A stretch of 64,000 bases of DNA from NCBI GenBank assembly GCA_021568835.1, contig JAKGSH010000010.1, forward strand, positions 4,712,001-4,776,000. The letters run 5' to 3'. Below, piece by piece: positions 26,024 through 36,500 of this stretch (its first letter is position 1; the number at the start of each line of letters is the position of its first letter). Position numbers and translations under genes: made by a program. Source of the stretch: Streptomyces sp. Tue 6430 (GTDB taxonomy: Bacteria > Actinomycetota > Actinomycetes > Streptomycetales > Streptomycetaceae). The notes under the pieces were generated by a model. The model ran no database searches, was not told the origin of the DNA, and saw only the letters and a list, made by a program, of their open reading frames with translations.

Positions 26024-27029
26024 GCAAGCCCGTCAAGGCCGCCGTCTTCGGCACCGGTTCCTGGGGTACGGCCTTCGGCACGGTCCTCGCCGACGCGGGC
26101 TGCGAGGTGACGCTGTGGGCGCGCCGCGCCTCGCTCGCCGACACGGTCAACTCCACGCGCACCAACCCCGACTACCTCCCGGCATCGAGCTCCCGGCGAA
26201 CCTGCGCGCCACCGCGGATCCCGCCGAGGCCGCCCGCGACGCCGACTTCACCGTCCTCGCGATCCCCTCGCAGACCCTGCGCGCCAACCTCGCCGCCTGG
26301 CGCCCGCTGCTCGCCCCGGACACCGTCCTCGTCTCGCTGATGAAGGGCGTCGAACTCGGTACGACCATGCGGATGAGCGAGGTGATCGAGGACGTCGCCG
26401 GGGTGGGCCGGGACCGGATCGCCGTGGTCACCGGGCCCAACCTCGCCAAGGAGATCGCCTCCCGCATGCCGGCCGCCGCCGTGGTCGCCTGCACCGACGA
26501 GGGCGTCGCCCGGCGGCTCCAGGCGGCCTGCCACACGCCGTACTTCCGCCCGTACACCAACACCGACGTCGTCGGCTGCGAGCTCGGCGGCGCCGTGAAG
26601 AACGTCATCGGCCTGGCCGTCGGCATCGCGGACGGCATGGGCCTCGGCGACAACGCCAAGGGCTCGCTCATCACCCGCGGACTCGCCGAGACCACCAGGC
26701 TGGGCCTGGCGATGGGCGCCGACCCGCTCACCTTCGCCGGGCTCGCGGGCCTCGGCGACCTGGTGGCGACCTGCTCCTCGCCGCTCTCCCGCAACCACAC
26801 CTTCGGCACCAACCTCGGCAGGGGCATGACCCTCCAGGAGACCATCGCGGTCACCAGACAGACCGCCGAGGGCGTCAAGTCCTGCGAGTCCGTGCTGGAT
26901 CTGGCCCGCCGGCACGGCGTCGACATGCCCATCACGGAAACCGTCGTCGGGATCGTCCACGAGGGCAAGCCCCCGGTGGTCGCCCTCAAGGAGCTGATGT
27001 CGCGCAGCGCGAAGCCGGAACGACGCTGA
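26020..27029 (+). CDS. gpsA: Glycerol-3-phosphate dehydrogenase [NAD(P)+]; frame broken by one missing base
   Basis: The 336-residue enzyme reduces dihydroxyacetone phosphate to sn-glycerol 3-phosphate for phospholipid synthesis. The nucleotide-binding loop is GTGSWGTAFG at residues 11-20, and the catalytic lysine region is CELGGAVKNVIGLAVG. LGDLVATCSSPLSRN and AEGVKSCESV are family signatures. The GTG start at 26020 overlaps the plsC stop, and GGGGAG lies 8 bases upstream. The frame is lost at 26181-26182 (GG where GGG is needed for NPDYLPGIELPANL). Confidence 0.94.
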
Positions 27030-27073
27030 GCGACCCCCCTGAGTCGACGCTGTGTCCGTGCCCTACCACCGGG

Positions 27074-27079
27074 TACTCT
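27074..27079 (+). promoter_or_regulatory. Candidate -10 element of a leaderless ddl transcript
   Basis: TACTCT lies 9 bases before the ddl ATG, which has no ribosome site. A start of transcription at or within a few bases of the ATG is expected. The -35 is weak (TGTGTC, 17 bases upstream). Confidence 0.4.
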
Positions 27080-27088
27080 CATGCCGAT

Positions 27089-28246
27089 ATGAGCACCGAG
27101 AACCTTCCCCAGAGCCCTGAGCAGCCGTCTCGTAAGCCGCGTGTGGCCGTCGTGTTCGGCGGACGCAGCTCCGAGCACGGGATCTCCACGGTCACCGCAG
27201 GCGCTGTCCTCAAGGCCATCGACCGGACGAAGTACGAGGTCCTGCCGATCGGCATCACCCGGGAAGGCCGCTGGGTGCTCACCGCCGACGAGCCGGAGCG
27301 GATGGCGATCACCGAGCGCCGTACCCCCGGCGTCGAGGGACTGGCCGACTCGCAGGAGGGCGCCGTGGTGCTCTCCGTCGACCCCGCCAACCGCGAAGTC
27401 GTCTACAGCGAGCCCGGATCGGTGCCCAAGGCCCTCGGTGACGTCGACGTCGTCTTCCCGGTCCTGCACGGCCCCTACGGTGAGGACGGCACCCTGCAGG
27501 GACTGCTGGAACTGTCCGGCGTGCCGTACGTGGGCTCGGGCGTGCTCGCCTCGGCCGTCGGCCAGGACAAGGAGTACATGAAGCGGGTGTTCACCTCCTT
27601 CGGGCTCAAGGTCGGCCCGTACGTGGTGATCCGCCCGCGCGAGTGGGAGTCGGACGAGTCCGCCGCCCGCAAGAAGATCGTCGACTTCGCCGGTGAGCAC
27701 GGCTGGCCGCTGTTCGTGAAGCCCGCGCGCGCGGGCTCCTCGATCGGCATCACCAAGGTCGACGACCTGTCCGGCCTGGACGAGGCGATCGCCGAGGCCC
27801 AGCGCCACGACCCGAAGATCCTCGTCGAGGCGGCGCTGCGCGGCCGCGAGATCGAGTGCGGCGTCCTGGAGTTCGAGGACGGGCCGCGTGCCTCCGTGCC
27901 GGCCGAGATCCCGCCGCCGGACGCGCACGCGTACTACGACTTCGACGCCAAGTACATCGACTCCACCCCAGGGCTGGTGCCGGCCCCGCTGACGCCGGAG
28001 GAGACCGCCGAGGTCCAGCGGCTCGCGGTGGAGGCCTTCGAGGCCGCCTCCTGCGAGGGGCTGGTCCGGGCGGACTTCTTCCTCACCGAGGACGGCGAGT
28101 TCGTCATCAACGAGATCAACACGATGCCGGGCTTCACGCCGATCTCGATGTACCCGGCGATGTGGCAGGCGAGCGGCGTCTCCTACCCGGAGCTGATCGA
28201 CCGCCTGGTGCGGGCCGCGCTCGGCCGCCGCACGGGACTGAGGTAG
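27089..28246 (+). CDS. ddl: D-alanine--D-alanine ligase
   Basis: This intact 385-residue ATP-grasp ligase joins two D-alanines for peptidoglycan. The N-terminal VVFGGRSSEHGIS loop, the ATP-grasp LFVKPARAGSSIG and the metal-binding NEINTMPGFT are all present. The omega-loop reads YYDFDAKYID; the Tyr marks a true D-Ala-D-Ala enzyme rather than the D-Ala-D-Lac ligases of vancomycin resistance. It is a single-gene transcript, apparently leaderless, ending before a GC hairpin. Confidence 0.96.
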   Translation: MSTENLPQSPEQPSRKPRVAVVFGGRSSEHGISTVTAGAVLKAIDRTKYEVLPIGITREGRWVLTADEPERMAITERRTPGVEGLADSQEGAVVLSVDPANREVVYSEPGSVPKALGDVDVVFPVLHGPYGEDGTLQGLLELSGVPYVGSGVLASAVGQDKEYMKRVFTSFGLKVGPYVVIRPREWESDESAARKKIVDFAGEHGWPLFVKPARAGSSIGITKVDDLSGLDEAIAEAQRHDPKILVEAALRGREIECGVLEFEDGPRASVPAEIPPPDAHAYYDFDAKYIDSTPGLVPAPLTPEETAEVQRLAVEAFEAASCEGLVRADFFLTEDGEFVINEINTMPGFTPISMYPAMWQASGVSYPELIDRLVRAALGRRTGLR

Positions 28247-28272
28247 GCGCGGGCGAACTCGGGCGCAGAGAC

Positions 28273-28296
28273 CGGCCCGGGCGCGGGCCCGGGCCG
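28273..28296. terminator. Bidirectional terminator between ddl and the DUF3515 gene
   Basis: CGGCCCGGGC and GCCCGGGCCG form a perfect 10-bp stem with a 4-base loop between two convergent genes. Confidence 0.6.
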
Positions 28297-28324
28297 AAGT
28301 CGGCCACCGCAGGCCCCGTCGGCG

Positions 28325-28822
28325 TCAGGCGATCCCTTCGGGGATCGCCTTCTTCACGGCGGAGGCCAGGTCGATCAGCACCGACGAGCTGTCCGTGTCC
28401 TTCGGCACCGTCACCTCGACGTACGCGCGGCGATTGGCGCTGGTGAAGCGGTACCCACCGCCGTCCTGCTTCTCCATCAGCCAGTCGACGCCGTTCACAC
28501 CGCCGGCCACGGCGTCCGCGTCCTGGCCCTGGGCCACCTTCGGGTCCACCATCTTCGGCGGCTGTTCCACACCGCAGCGCAGTATGATCGCCGGGTTCCC
28601 CCAGCTCGCCGTCAGCGCGGAGGCGGGCTCGGGATCCCGGCGGCCCTGGCCGTCCACCTTCGACGGCAACGCCTCGTCCAGGTTCCGGCACAGTTTCGCG
28701 GCCTCCGCCGCGGGACTGGGAACCGTCGCCGACGCGCTGTCGTCTGCCGATGAGCAGCCCACGGCGGCGCACAGCAGTACGAGGGCGGGCAGACCACTGA
28801 GCCGGTGACGGAAAAGGTTCAC
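28325..28822 (-). CDS. DUF3515 lipoprotein
   Basis: This 165-residue protein has a lipoprotein-type signal peptide: basic MNLFRHRLSG, hydrophobic LPALVLLCAAVG, then C23 followed by SSADDSASA. The mature part is the DUF3515 domain (CRNLDEALPSKVDGQGRR, SWGNPAIILRCGV, YVEVTVPKD). Its function is unknown; its place next to ddl and thiL is conserved in Streptomyces in my recollection. The GTG start at 28820-28822 has no strong ribosome site. Confidence 0.87.
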   Translation of the reverse strand: MNLFRHRLSGLPALVLLCAAVGCSSADDSASATVPSPAAEAAKLCRNLDEALPSKVDGQGRRDPEPASALTASWGNPAIILRCGVEQPPKMVDPKVAQGQDADAVAGGVNGVDWLMEKQDGGGYRFTSANRRAYVEVTVPKDTDSSSVLIDLASAVKKAIPEGIA

Positions 28823-28842
28823 CGGCCAAGGGTAGACGGGGG

Positions 28843-29076
28843 CTACAGATGCACCACCGGGCAGGTCAGGGTGCGGGTGATCCCGTCCACCTGCTGCACC
28901 TTGGCGACCACCAAGCGGCCGAGGTCGTCGACCGTGTCGGCCTGGGCCCGCACGATCACGTCGTAGGGACCGGTGACGTCCTCGGCCTGGACGACGCCGG
29001 GGATCTTGCCGATCGTCTCGGCGACGGCCGAGGCCTTGCCGACCTCGGTCTGGATCAGGATGTACGCCTGTACCAC
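28843..29076 (-). CDS. Stand-alone Lrp/AsnC effector-binding (RAM) domain protein
   Basis: This 77-residue protein (VVQAYILIQTEVGKASAVAE...) is the ligand-binding and dimerisation half of Lrp/AsnC regulators without a DNA-binding half. GPYDVIVRAQADTVDDLGRL is the typical core and TRTLTCPVV the end. Such proteins usually bind amino acids and may modulate full-length Lrp partners. GGAGG lies 4 bases before the GTG at 29074-29076. It is 20 bases upstream of the DUF3515 gene on the same strand, so the two may be co-transcribed. Confidence 0.88.
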   Translation of the reverse strand: MVQAYILIQTEVGKASAVAETIGKIPGVVQAEDVTGPYDVIVRAQADTVDDLGRLVVAKVQQVDGITRTLTCPVVHL

Positions 29077-29282
29077 GGAACCTCCAGGGCGGCCACGAGG
29101 ATCATGTGGGGAAAAGGAACGCCACGGTATCGCGTCGCCGCTCGCCGCGGGGAGACCTGCGGGCACCACGGCTCGCGCGCCGGGGTACGGGCACGGCAGA
29201 GGTTGACGGTCTCCTCGACCGTATCGGGGACACCGGTGGGGCGCGACCGGGCACGGACTGGGACAGAAGGAGAGCTGGGGCG

Positions 29283-30247
29283 ATGAAGGGCACTGTTGGT
29301 GAGCTCGGGGAGTTCGGGCTCATCAGGGAGCTCACCTCCCGTCTCACCACCACGTCGGCGGTCCGGGTCGGACCCGGTGACGACGCCGCGGTGGTGGCCG
29401 CGCCCGACCGCCGGGTCGTGGCGAGCACCGACATCCTGCTGGAGGGCCGGCACTTCCGCCGCGACTGGTCCACGGCCTACGACGTCGGCCGCAAGGCCGC
29501 CGCCCAGAACCTCGCCGACATCGCCGCGATGGGCGCCGTGCCGACCGCGCTGCTCCTCGGCCTCGTCGTCCCCGGCGAACTCCCGGTCACCTGGCCCACC
29601 GAGCTGATGGACGGGCTGCGCGACGAGTGCCAGGTCGCCGGCGCCGCCGTGGTCGGCGGCGACGTCGTGCGCGGCGACACGATCATGGTGTCGATCACCG
29701 CCCTCGGCGATCTGCGCAACCAGGAGCCGATCACCCGCTCCGGCGCCCAGCCCGGCGACCTCGTCGCGGTGACGGGCTGGCTGGGCTGGTCCGCCGCCGG
29801 ATACGCGGTCCTCTCCCGCGGGTTCCGCTCGCCCCGCGCCTTCGTCGAGGCCCACCGCCGCCCCGAGCCGCCGTACCACGCCGGTCCGGCGGCCGCCGCC
29901 CTCGGCGCGACCGCGATGTGCGACGTGAGCGACGGGCTGATCGCCGACCTGGGGCACATCGCGGAGGCCAGCAAGGTCCGCATCGACATCCGCTCCGGCG
30001 CGATCGACGTGCCCACCCAGATGAACGACATCGGACAGGCCGTGGGCGTCGACCCCATGCAGTGGGTGCTGACCGGTGGGGAGGACCACGCCATCGTGGC
30101 GACCTTCCCGCCGGACGTGAAGCTCCCGGCCCGCTGGAAGGTGATCGGCGAGGTCCTCAACCCCTCAGCCCTGCCCAGGTGACGGTCGACGGGGCGCCCT
30201 GGACGAGCAAGGGCGGCTGGGACCACTTCGGGGACATGGAGTCGTGA
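29283..30247 (+). CDS. thiL: Thiamine-monophosphate kinase; frame broken near the 3' end by one missing base
   Basis: The 321-residue enzyme phosphorylates thiamine monophosphate to the diphosphate. Signature segments are GPGDDAAVV (residues about 30-38), STDILLEGRHFRRDW, RKAAAQNLADIAAMGA and CDVSDGLIADLGHI. The frame is lost at 30169-30171 (CCC where CCCC is needed for NPSAPAQVTVDG). The restored end is GGWDHFGDMES. Its stop overlaps a GTG (GTGA at 30244-30247) that is the likely original start of thiD. Confidence 0.93.
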
Positions 30248-30257
30248 TCCCCCGAGG

Positions 30258-31064
30258 GTGCTGACGGTGGCCGGCTCCGACTCCGGCGGGGGCGCGGGCG
30301 TCCAGGCCGACCTCAAGACGATGCTCGCGCTCGGCACGCACGGCATGAGCGTGATCACCGCGGTCACGGCGCAGAACTCCCTCGGCGTCCAGGGCGCGTG
30401 GGACCTGCCCGTGGCGGCGGTGCGCGCCCAGTACCGCAGCGTCGTCGACGACATCGGGGTCCAGGCCGTGAAGACCGGGATGCTCTCCTCCGCCGAACTC
30501 GTCGAAGAGGTAGCCGAGTTGATCGCCGGCACCGACGCCCCGGCCGTCGTCGACCCGGTCGGCGTCTCCAAGCACGGCGACCCGCTGCTGGCCGACTCGG
30601 CCCTCGACTCCGTCCGCACCAGGCTGCTTCCCGTCGCCACCGTCGCCACGCCCAACCTCGACGAGACGGCCCGGCTGACCGGCGTACGGGTCGAGTCGGA
30701 GCGCGGGCTCAGACAGGCCGCGGCGGCCGTCCTGGCGTACGGCCCGCGGTGGGTGCTGATCAAGGGCGGTCATCTGCCCGGCGACGCCGTCGACCTGCTC
30801 ACCGACGGCTCGGAGGAGCACTGGCTGCGCGCGCCCCGGCTGGACAACCGGCACACGCACGGCACGGGCTGCACCCTCGCCTCGGCGATCGCGGCTCAGC
30901 TCGCCAAGGGGGAGACCGTGCCGCGGGCGGTGGCGACGGCCAAGGAGTACGTCACCGGGGCGATCGCCGCCGGCTTCGCCCTCGGCGGCGGGATCGGCCC
31001 CGTGGACCACGGCTGGCGGCTCGGGGTCCGGGGCACCGGTGAGGGGGCCGGTCCCGCGCGCTGA
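30258..31064 (+). CDS. thiD: Hydroxymethylpyrimidine / phosphomethylpyrimidine kinase
   Basis: This 268-residue ribokinase-fold enzyme phosphorylates HMP and HMP-P in thiamine synthesis. It carries VAGSDSGGGAGVQADLKT, AVKTGML, VVDPVGVSKHG and the anion-hole HTHGTGCTLASAIAAQL. The unbroken frame begins at GTG 30258. I think the true start is GTG 30244, overlapping the thiL stop; CCCCC at 30249-30253 would need one more C to give VIPPRVLTVAGSDS. The two genes form a thiamine salvage pair. No TPP riboswitch precedes them here. Confidence 0.93.
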   Translation: MLTVAGSDSGGGAGVQADLKTMLALGTHGMSVITAVTAQNSLGVQGAWDLPVAAVRAQYRSVVDDIGVQAVKTGMLSSAELVEEVAELIAGTDAPAVVDPVGVSKHGDPLLADSALDSVRTRLLPVATVATPNLDETARLTGVRVESERGLRQAAAAVLAYGPRWVLIKGGHLPGDAVDLLTDGSEEHWLRAPRLDNRHTHGTGCTLASAIAAQLAKGETVPRAVATAKEYVTGAIAAGFALGGGIGPVDHGWRLGVRGTGEGAGPAR

Positions 31065-31127
31065 CGCGGAGGCGCGCCCACGGCCCGCCGGGTGACGCGT
31101 GCGTACGGCCCGCCGAGAGCGACGCGA

Positions 31128-31209
31128 GGAACCGGCCCACCAGAGAACGCGAAGAGCCGGCCCCCAGAGCACGCAAAGAGCCGGCCCACCAGAGGTGGAC
31201 CGGCTCTTT
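31128..31209. terminator. Bidirectional terminator thiD / rpmB with duplicated left arms
   Basis: The hairpin is AAAGAGCCGGCCCACC (31175-31190), loop AGA, GGTGGACCGGCTCTTT (31194-31209), with A and T runs on both sides so it works in both directions. The left arm is preceded by two more copies of itself at about 31128 (GGAACCGGCCCACCAGAG) and 31152 (AGAGCCGGCCCCCAGAG), spaced about 23-24 bases. Only one right arm exists. Confidence 0.75.
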
Positions 31210-31281
31210 CAGCAACCAGCAGGGCCGCGCGCGACGGGGGTCCCCCCGCCTCGGGCGGAGCCGAGAGGTGGGGGATGTGCG

Positions 31282-31467
31282 TCAGCGCGAGACCTTGCCG
31301 GCCTTGATGCACGAGGTGCAAGCGTTCACGCGCTTCGGCGTCCCACCGACCACGGTACGCACGCGCTGGATGTTCGGGTTCCAGCGACGGGGCGTACGGC
31401 GGTGCGAGTGCGAGATGTTGTTGCCGAAGCCCGGCCCCTTGCCGCAGACGTCGCAGTTGGCAGCCAC
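31282..31467 (-). CDS. rpmB: 50S ribosomal protein L28
   Basis: This 61-residue protein (VAANCDVCGKGPGFG...) has the L28 core SHRRTPRRWNPNIQRVR. Four cysteines (C5, C8, C50, C53) make it the zinc-binding C+ paralogue. Streptomyces usually also has a cysteine-free, Zur-repressed L28 elsewhere, which would replace it under zinc limitation. The GTG start is at 31465-31467. It is divergent from the FakA-like gene, an arrangement conserved in many Gram-positive bacteria. Confidence 0.96.
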   Translation of the reverse strand: MAANCDVCGKGPGFGNNISHSHRRTPRRWNPNIQRVRTVVGGTPKRVNACTSCIKAGKVSR

Positions 31468-31722
31468 GGGTCACTCCAAAGACTTCAGATGCACTTACGG
31501 TTGATCCCGGCATGCCGGGATCAAGATCGTGGGATCAGAGATCTGAGTGGCGGTGCCAGGGGGATGGCCCGATGGGATCGGGCAACCGGAGCAGCATACA
31601 ACGGCTGCGCCAGTACAACGAAACTACCATGGCTGCTCAGGGGCCCCGTCCTCGCCCGACGGCGGCCGGCACCCGCCCACGGTCTACGCTGCGTCCCAGT
31701 CCAGCAGCTCAAGGAGGCCCAG

Positions 31723-33443
31723 GTGCCGCAGGTGCCGCAGACATTCTTCGATGCTCTCGCGGTGCGCACCTGGTGTGGTCTCGCGCTCCGGGCCCTGGGA
31801 CGCGCGCGTGAGGAGATCGACGCGATCAACGTGTACCCGGTCGCCGACGGCGACACCGGGACCAACCTCTACCTGACCGTGGAGTCGGCCGCGACCGCGG
31901 TCGAGGCGGTGTTCACCGGTCACGCGGCCGGTGCCGCCGCGCACGGCACCCCCTCCCTCGCCGACGCCGTGCGCGCGATGGCGCACGGAGCGCTCATCGG
32001 CGCGCGCGGGAACTCCGGGACGATCCTGGCGCAGCTGCTGCGCGGCATGGCCCAGGTGCTCGCCGCCGAGGGGAGGGCCCGCACACCGACGCGGCGGGGC
32101 TGCGCAGGGCGCTGCGCCGCGCCGCCGACTCCGCCCGCCAGGCCGTGGCCCGCCCGGTCGAGGGCACGGTCCTGTCGGTCGCCGAGGCCGCCGCCGACGC
32201 GGCCGCGGAGGCCGAGGGCGACTGCGGCACGGTCGCGAAGGCGGCCTACCGGGGCGCGTGCACGGCGCTCGCCGCGACGCCGGGCCAGCTGGCCGTCCTG
32301 GAGCGTGCCGGGGTCGTGGACGCGGGCGGGCGCGGACTGGTGGCGGTGCTCGCGGCGCTGGTGGAGACGCTCACGGGGGAGACGGCGCCGGCCCCCTCCG
32401 GGGCCGGTGCGGCCGCGGCCGCCGAGGGGCGTGACCGCGCCGCGGGGCCGGAGGACCCGCGAGCCCCGGGGGCGCGCACGGGCGCGGAGTCCTGCCCGGA
32501 CGACGGCGCCGGGAGCGACGGGCCCGCCTTCGAGGTGATCTACCTGCTGGAGGCCGAGGACGCCGCCGTCGTCCTGCTGCGCGAGCGGCTCGACGCGCTG
32601 GGGGACTCGCTCGTCGTGGTCGGCGGGGACGGGCTGTGGAACGTGCACGTGCACGTGGACGACGCCGGCGCGGCCGTGGAGGCGGGCGTCGAGGCCGGCC
32701 GGCCGTACCGGATCCGCGTCACGCACTTCGGCGCCGACGACGTCCACGCGCGCGGAGCGGGGCGTCCGCCCCGCGAGCGCGTCCAGCGGGCGGTGGTCGC
32801 CGTCGTGCCCGGCGAGGGCCTGGCCGGGCTGTACACCGAGGCCGGCGCGACCACCGTCCTCGCGCGCCCCGGGGAGCCGCCCGCCAGCGGTGAGCTGGTC
32901 CAGGCCGTACGGCGGGCCCACGCGCGCGAGGTCGTCCTGCTGCCCAACGACGCCGATCTGCGCCACACCGCGGCCGCGGCCGCCGAGCAGGCCCGCGCGG
33001 AGGGCATCCGGGTGGCCCTCATCCCGACCCGCTCCGCGGTCCAGGGGATCGCCGCGCTCGCCGTGCACGAACCCGACCGCCGCTTCGACGAGGACGTCGT
33101 CGCGATGACCTCGGCGGCCGGCGCCACCCGTTACGCCGAGGTCGCCGTCGCCGAACGCCAGTCCTGGACCATGGCCGGCATCTGTCAGGCCGGCGACGTC
33201 CTCGGCCTCGTCGACGGCGACGTGGCCGTCATCGGCGCCGACGTCACCGTCATCGCCGAAACGGTCCTGGACCGCATGCTGGCGGCGGGCGGGGAACTCG
33301 TCACCCTCGTCCTCGGCGAGGAGGCTCCCGAAGGCGTCGCCGAACGACTGGAGGCGCGGGTGCGCGAGGCGTACCTCGCCGTCGACACGGTGGTGTACCG
33401 CGGGGGACGGCAGGGCTCGCTGCTGCTGATCGGCGTGGAATGA
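31723..33443 (+). CDS. DAK2 domain / FakA-like protein; frame broken by one missing base
   Basis: The joined protein is 573 residues. The N-terminal DhaL (DAK2) nucleotide domain has NVYPVADGDTGTNL with metal-binding D42 and D44 and HGALIGARGNSGTI. The remainder is the FakA C-terminal region (PFEVIYLLEA-like AFEVIYLLEAEDAAVV, VVAVVPGEGLAGLY, DTVVYRGGRQGSLL). FakA phosphorylates fatty acids bound by a DegV-type partner. No partner is next to it here, so the substrate is inferred. The frame is lost at 32070-32073 (GGGG where GGGGG is needed). AAGGAGG lies 5 bases before GTG 31723. recG normally follows, but here the HSP90-TPR pair intervenes. Confidence 0.9.
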
Positions 33444-33519
33444 GGGACGCGGGGAGGCGGCGAGCGCCGCCGGGGGCGGTAAGCACGTCCCCTCACCGCC
33501 CGCCCCGCTCCCGCGCCTG

Positions 33520-36500
33520 TTACTCCTGCGCCCCTCGTTCCTGTGTTCCTCGGCCCTGTGCCTCTCGGCCCTGTGCCTTTTGCTCCTGGGCGGCTTCCTG
33601 TTCCGCCGCTTCCGCAGCCGCCTGGAGCAGTTGCTCCGCCTCCGCCCGCCGAGCCCGTACGGTCTCCTCGTCCCCGCCCTCGAAGCCGGGGTCCGTCTCC
33701 GCGTCCGCGTACGCCGCGAGCACCGCCCGCGCGCGTGCGGCCGCCCGCGCGGGACGGCCCAGGTCGGCCTCCAGCCAGCCCGCGGCCAGCTCGGCACCGG
33801 TGCGTGGCGGCAGGGCGGCCGCCCCCAGGGAGACGAACACCGCGACCGCCTCCGACATCTGGGACAGCGCCTCGTCCATGGCGGCACGGATCGAGTCGTC
33901 GTCGGCGTCCTCGGCGGCCGAGCGGGCCAGGAGATCGCCGAACTGGCGGTGGGTGTGACCGAGTTCGAAGACCAGCCGCAGACGCGTCTCCTCGTCGTCC
34001 GCGACCTCCAGCGCGTCGGCGCACTCCCCGACCGCGTCCGCCATCAGCTTCCGCGCCGCCCGCGCACCGCCCTCCGCGCGCAACGCCAGCCAGGCACGCG
34101 CGCGCAAGGAGCGCACCAGCCCGTGCACGTTGCCCAGGGAGCGCCACAGCTCGCCCGCGCGCGCGTACGCCCGGTCCGCGTCCCCGCGCAGCCCCGCCTG
34201 GCCGAGGGACTCGGCGGCCAGGTGCGCCAGCGTCGCGTGGTCGTGCTGCTCGGGCCAGTGCCGGGCGGTCTCGGCGGCCTGCAGACGGCGTTCGGCCGCG
34301 GCCCGGTGCTCGCCCAGCTCGCTCAGACAGTCGCCGAGCCACCACTGCGTCTGTACGACCGCGCCGTCGCCGTGCGTCTCGACAGTCAGGTCCGCCAGCG
34401 CCGACTCCAGCACCTCCGCGGCCTCCGCCCACCGGCCCTGCCGCACCAGGAATCCGCCCAGCTGATGCCGCGCCCACGCGCCGAACGCCGGGCCCTCGCC
34501 CGCCTCGTCGGCCCAGTGCGCCGCCTCCAGGGCGTGCTCGGCGGCCTCCGCCGCCTGTCCCCGGCCCCCGACGACCTCGGCGAGCTGGAGGTGCAGCTGT
34601 GCCCGGCCGACCGGCTCCAGGAAGCCGCCGCCGTGCTCCAGCGCCGCCCGCAGCGCCCGTTCCGCCTCCGCCATGTCGCCCAGGTGGTGCGCGAGAGCGG
34701 CCAGCCTGGCCTCGTACTCCACGGCGAACCAGGGCAGCCCCGCCCCGACGAACTCCGCCGCGGCCCGCGCGAACAGCTCGGCGCCCGCCCCGGGGTCGCC
34801 CGAGCGCACCGTCAGCTCCGCGAGCATCGCGTGTCCCTCGGCGACCCGCGCGACGAGCCGCACGTCGTCCCCGGCCCGCCCCTCCACGAGCGCGAGCACC
34901 TCCCGGACGGCCCCCTCGGCCTCCGCCAGCACCTGCTCGGCGACCGGCCCGTCGGCCTCGTGCACGCGCCGCATCAGGATCCGCGCGCGGCCCATGAGGA
35001 CGCCCGCCGCCTGCCGCACCTCCGTGCCGCCCTCGGCGTACAGCGCGAGGACCCGGTCGTACGGCTCGGCGACCGCGGCGAGCGCCTCGTCGACCTCCCC
35101 GGTGAGCGCGCGGACGTAGGCCGCACGCGTGCGTGCCGCCAGGGCCTCGCCGAGGTCACCCGCCTCCGTGTACAGCCCGGCCGCCAGCTCGAACGTCTCG
35201 GCACCCTCCGCGCCCAGCCCCATCGCCCGGTGGTCGGCGATCTCGGCGCGGTCGCGTGCGTCCAGCCCGGCGCCCCCGGCCCCCTCGGCGGCCACCGCCA
35301 CCGCCGCCCACGCCTCCACGGCGTGCGGCCGCAGGGTGTCCGACAGCCGCCGCGCCTCGGCGAGCAGCGCGGCCAGGTCCGGCGCGCCCGCCCCGGCCAC
35401 CGCCGTGGCGGGTGCGGGTGCGGGCGCGGCCGCGGGGCCCGGCGGACGTATCGTGCGCACCCCCAACGGCAACCGCTCCACCAGCGGCCGCTGCGACATC
35501 CGCGCGCGTGCCCGCTCGCCGACGTGCGACGTGCCGTTGCGCGCGTCGAACCGCGCGGCCAGCGCGAGTGCCTCCCCGCGCGCGTGCAGCGCGAGTTCCG
35601 CCGCCGTCCACGCCCGCCCGGCCGGCCCGGGCACCCGTTGCCCGCCCAGGCCCAGCGCGGACAGTCGTTCCATGAGCAGCACGACCACGCTCAGGAAGTC
35701 CAGCCTGCTGCGCGGCTGCCCCTCGTCCGTGAAGTACGCCGGACGCTCCGCGAGCAGCTCCAGGCCCCGCGCCTCGTTGCCGGTCAGCGCGCAGAACTCC
35801 ACGTGGTCGGCGTACGCGCCCCGCATGCTCTCCATCGCCCGCACCAGCCGGAAGCCGCGCAGATGGTTCGCCCGGGCCTCGTCCGCCCGCCCCAGCCGCA
35901 ACAGCGGCACCAGGGACGACGCGAGCACGGTGTGCGGCTCGTGCGCGCACGTGTACGCGCCCTCCAGGACGGGCGCCCACAGTTCCAGGGCCTCGGCGTC
36001 GCGGCCTCGCTCCGCCCGCCACCAGCCCTGACCGTGCAGCTCGCACGCGTGGCAGTCGGCCATGCTGTCGCGATCCGCGGCCAGCCAGGCGGCGAACGCC
36101 CGCTCGGCCCGCTCCACGTCCCCGACGTGCGCGGCCACGCTGAACTCGGCACCGCGCACGGCCCGCTCGGAGTGCCCGGCGATCCGGTAGCGGCGCTCCA
36201 TCTCGCCGAGCCACTTCTCCACCGACGCCAGCGGAACGTGCGGCTGGTCGAGCATGCCGGCCGACATCCACTTGAAGACCCAGTGCAGCGAGTGCGTCTC
36301 GTGCGCGTCGAAGTCCTCGGGCCGTTCGTCCCACATGCGCAGCAGGCGCGCGAACGGGACGAACATCTTGCCCTTCTCGGAGCTGTAGTTGTAGACCTTC
36401 AGCTGGTGTCCGAGCGCCTCGATCACGGCGAGCGGGATGTTCAGCTTCTCGGCCTCCGCGAGCAGCGCTTCCGCGCGCGCGTTGCGGGCCGGGCCCTCCG

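Noticed and set aside
30121..30300. TPP riboswitch for thiL-thiD
   Set aside because: I looked for the conserved CUGAGA and ACCUGA-like elements upstream of thiL and between the genes and did not find a convincing THI box.
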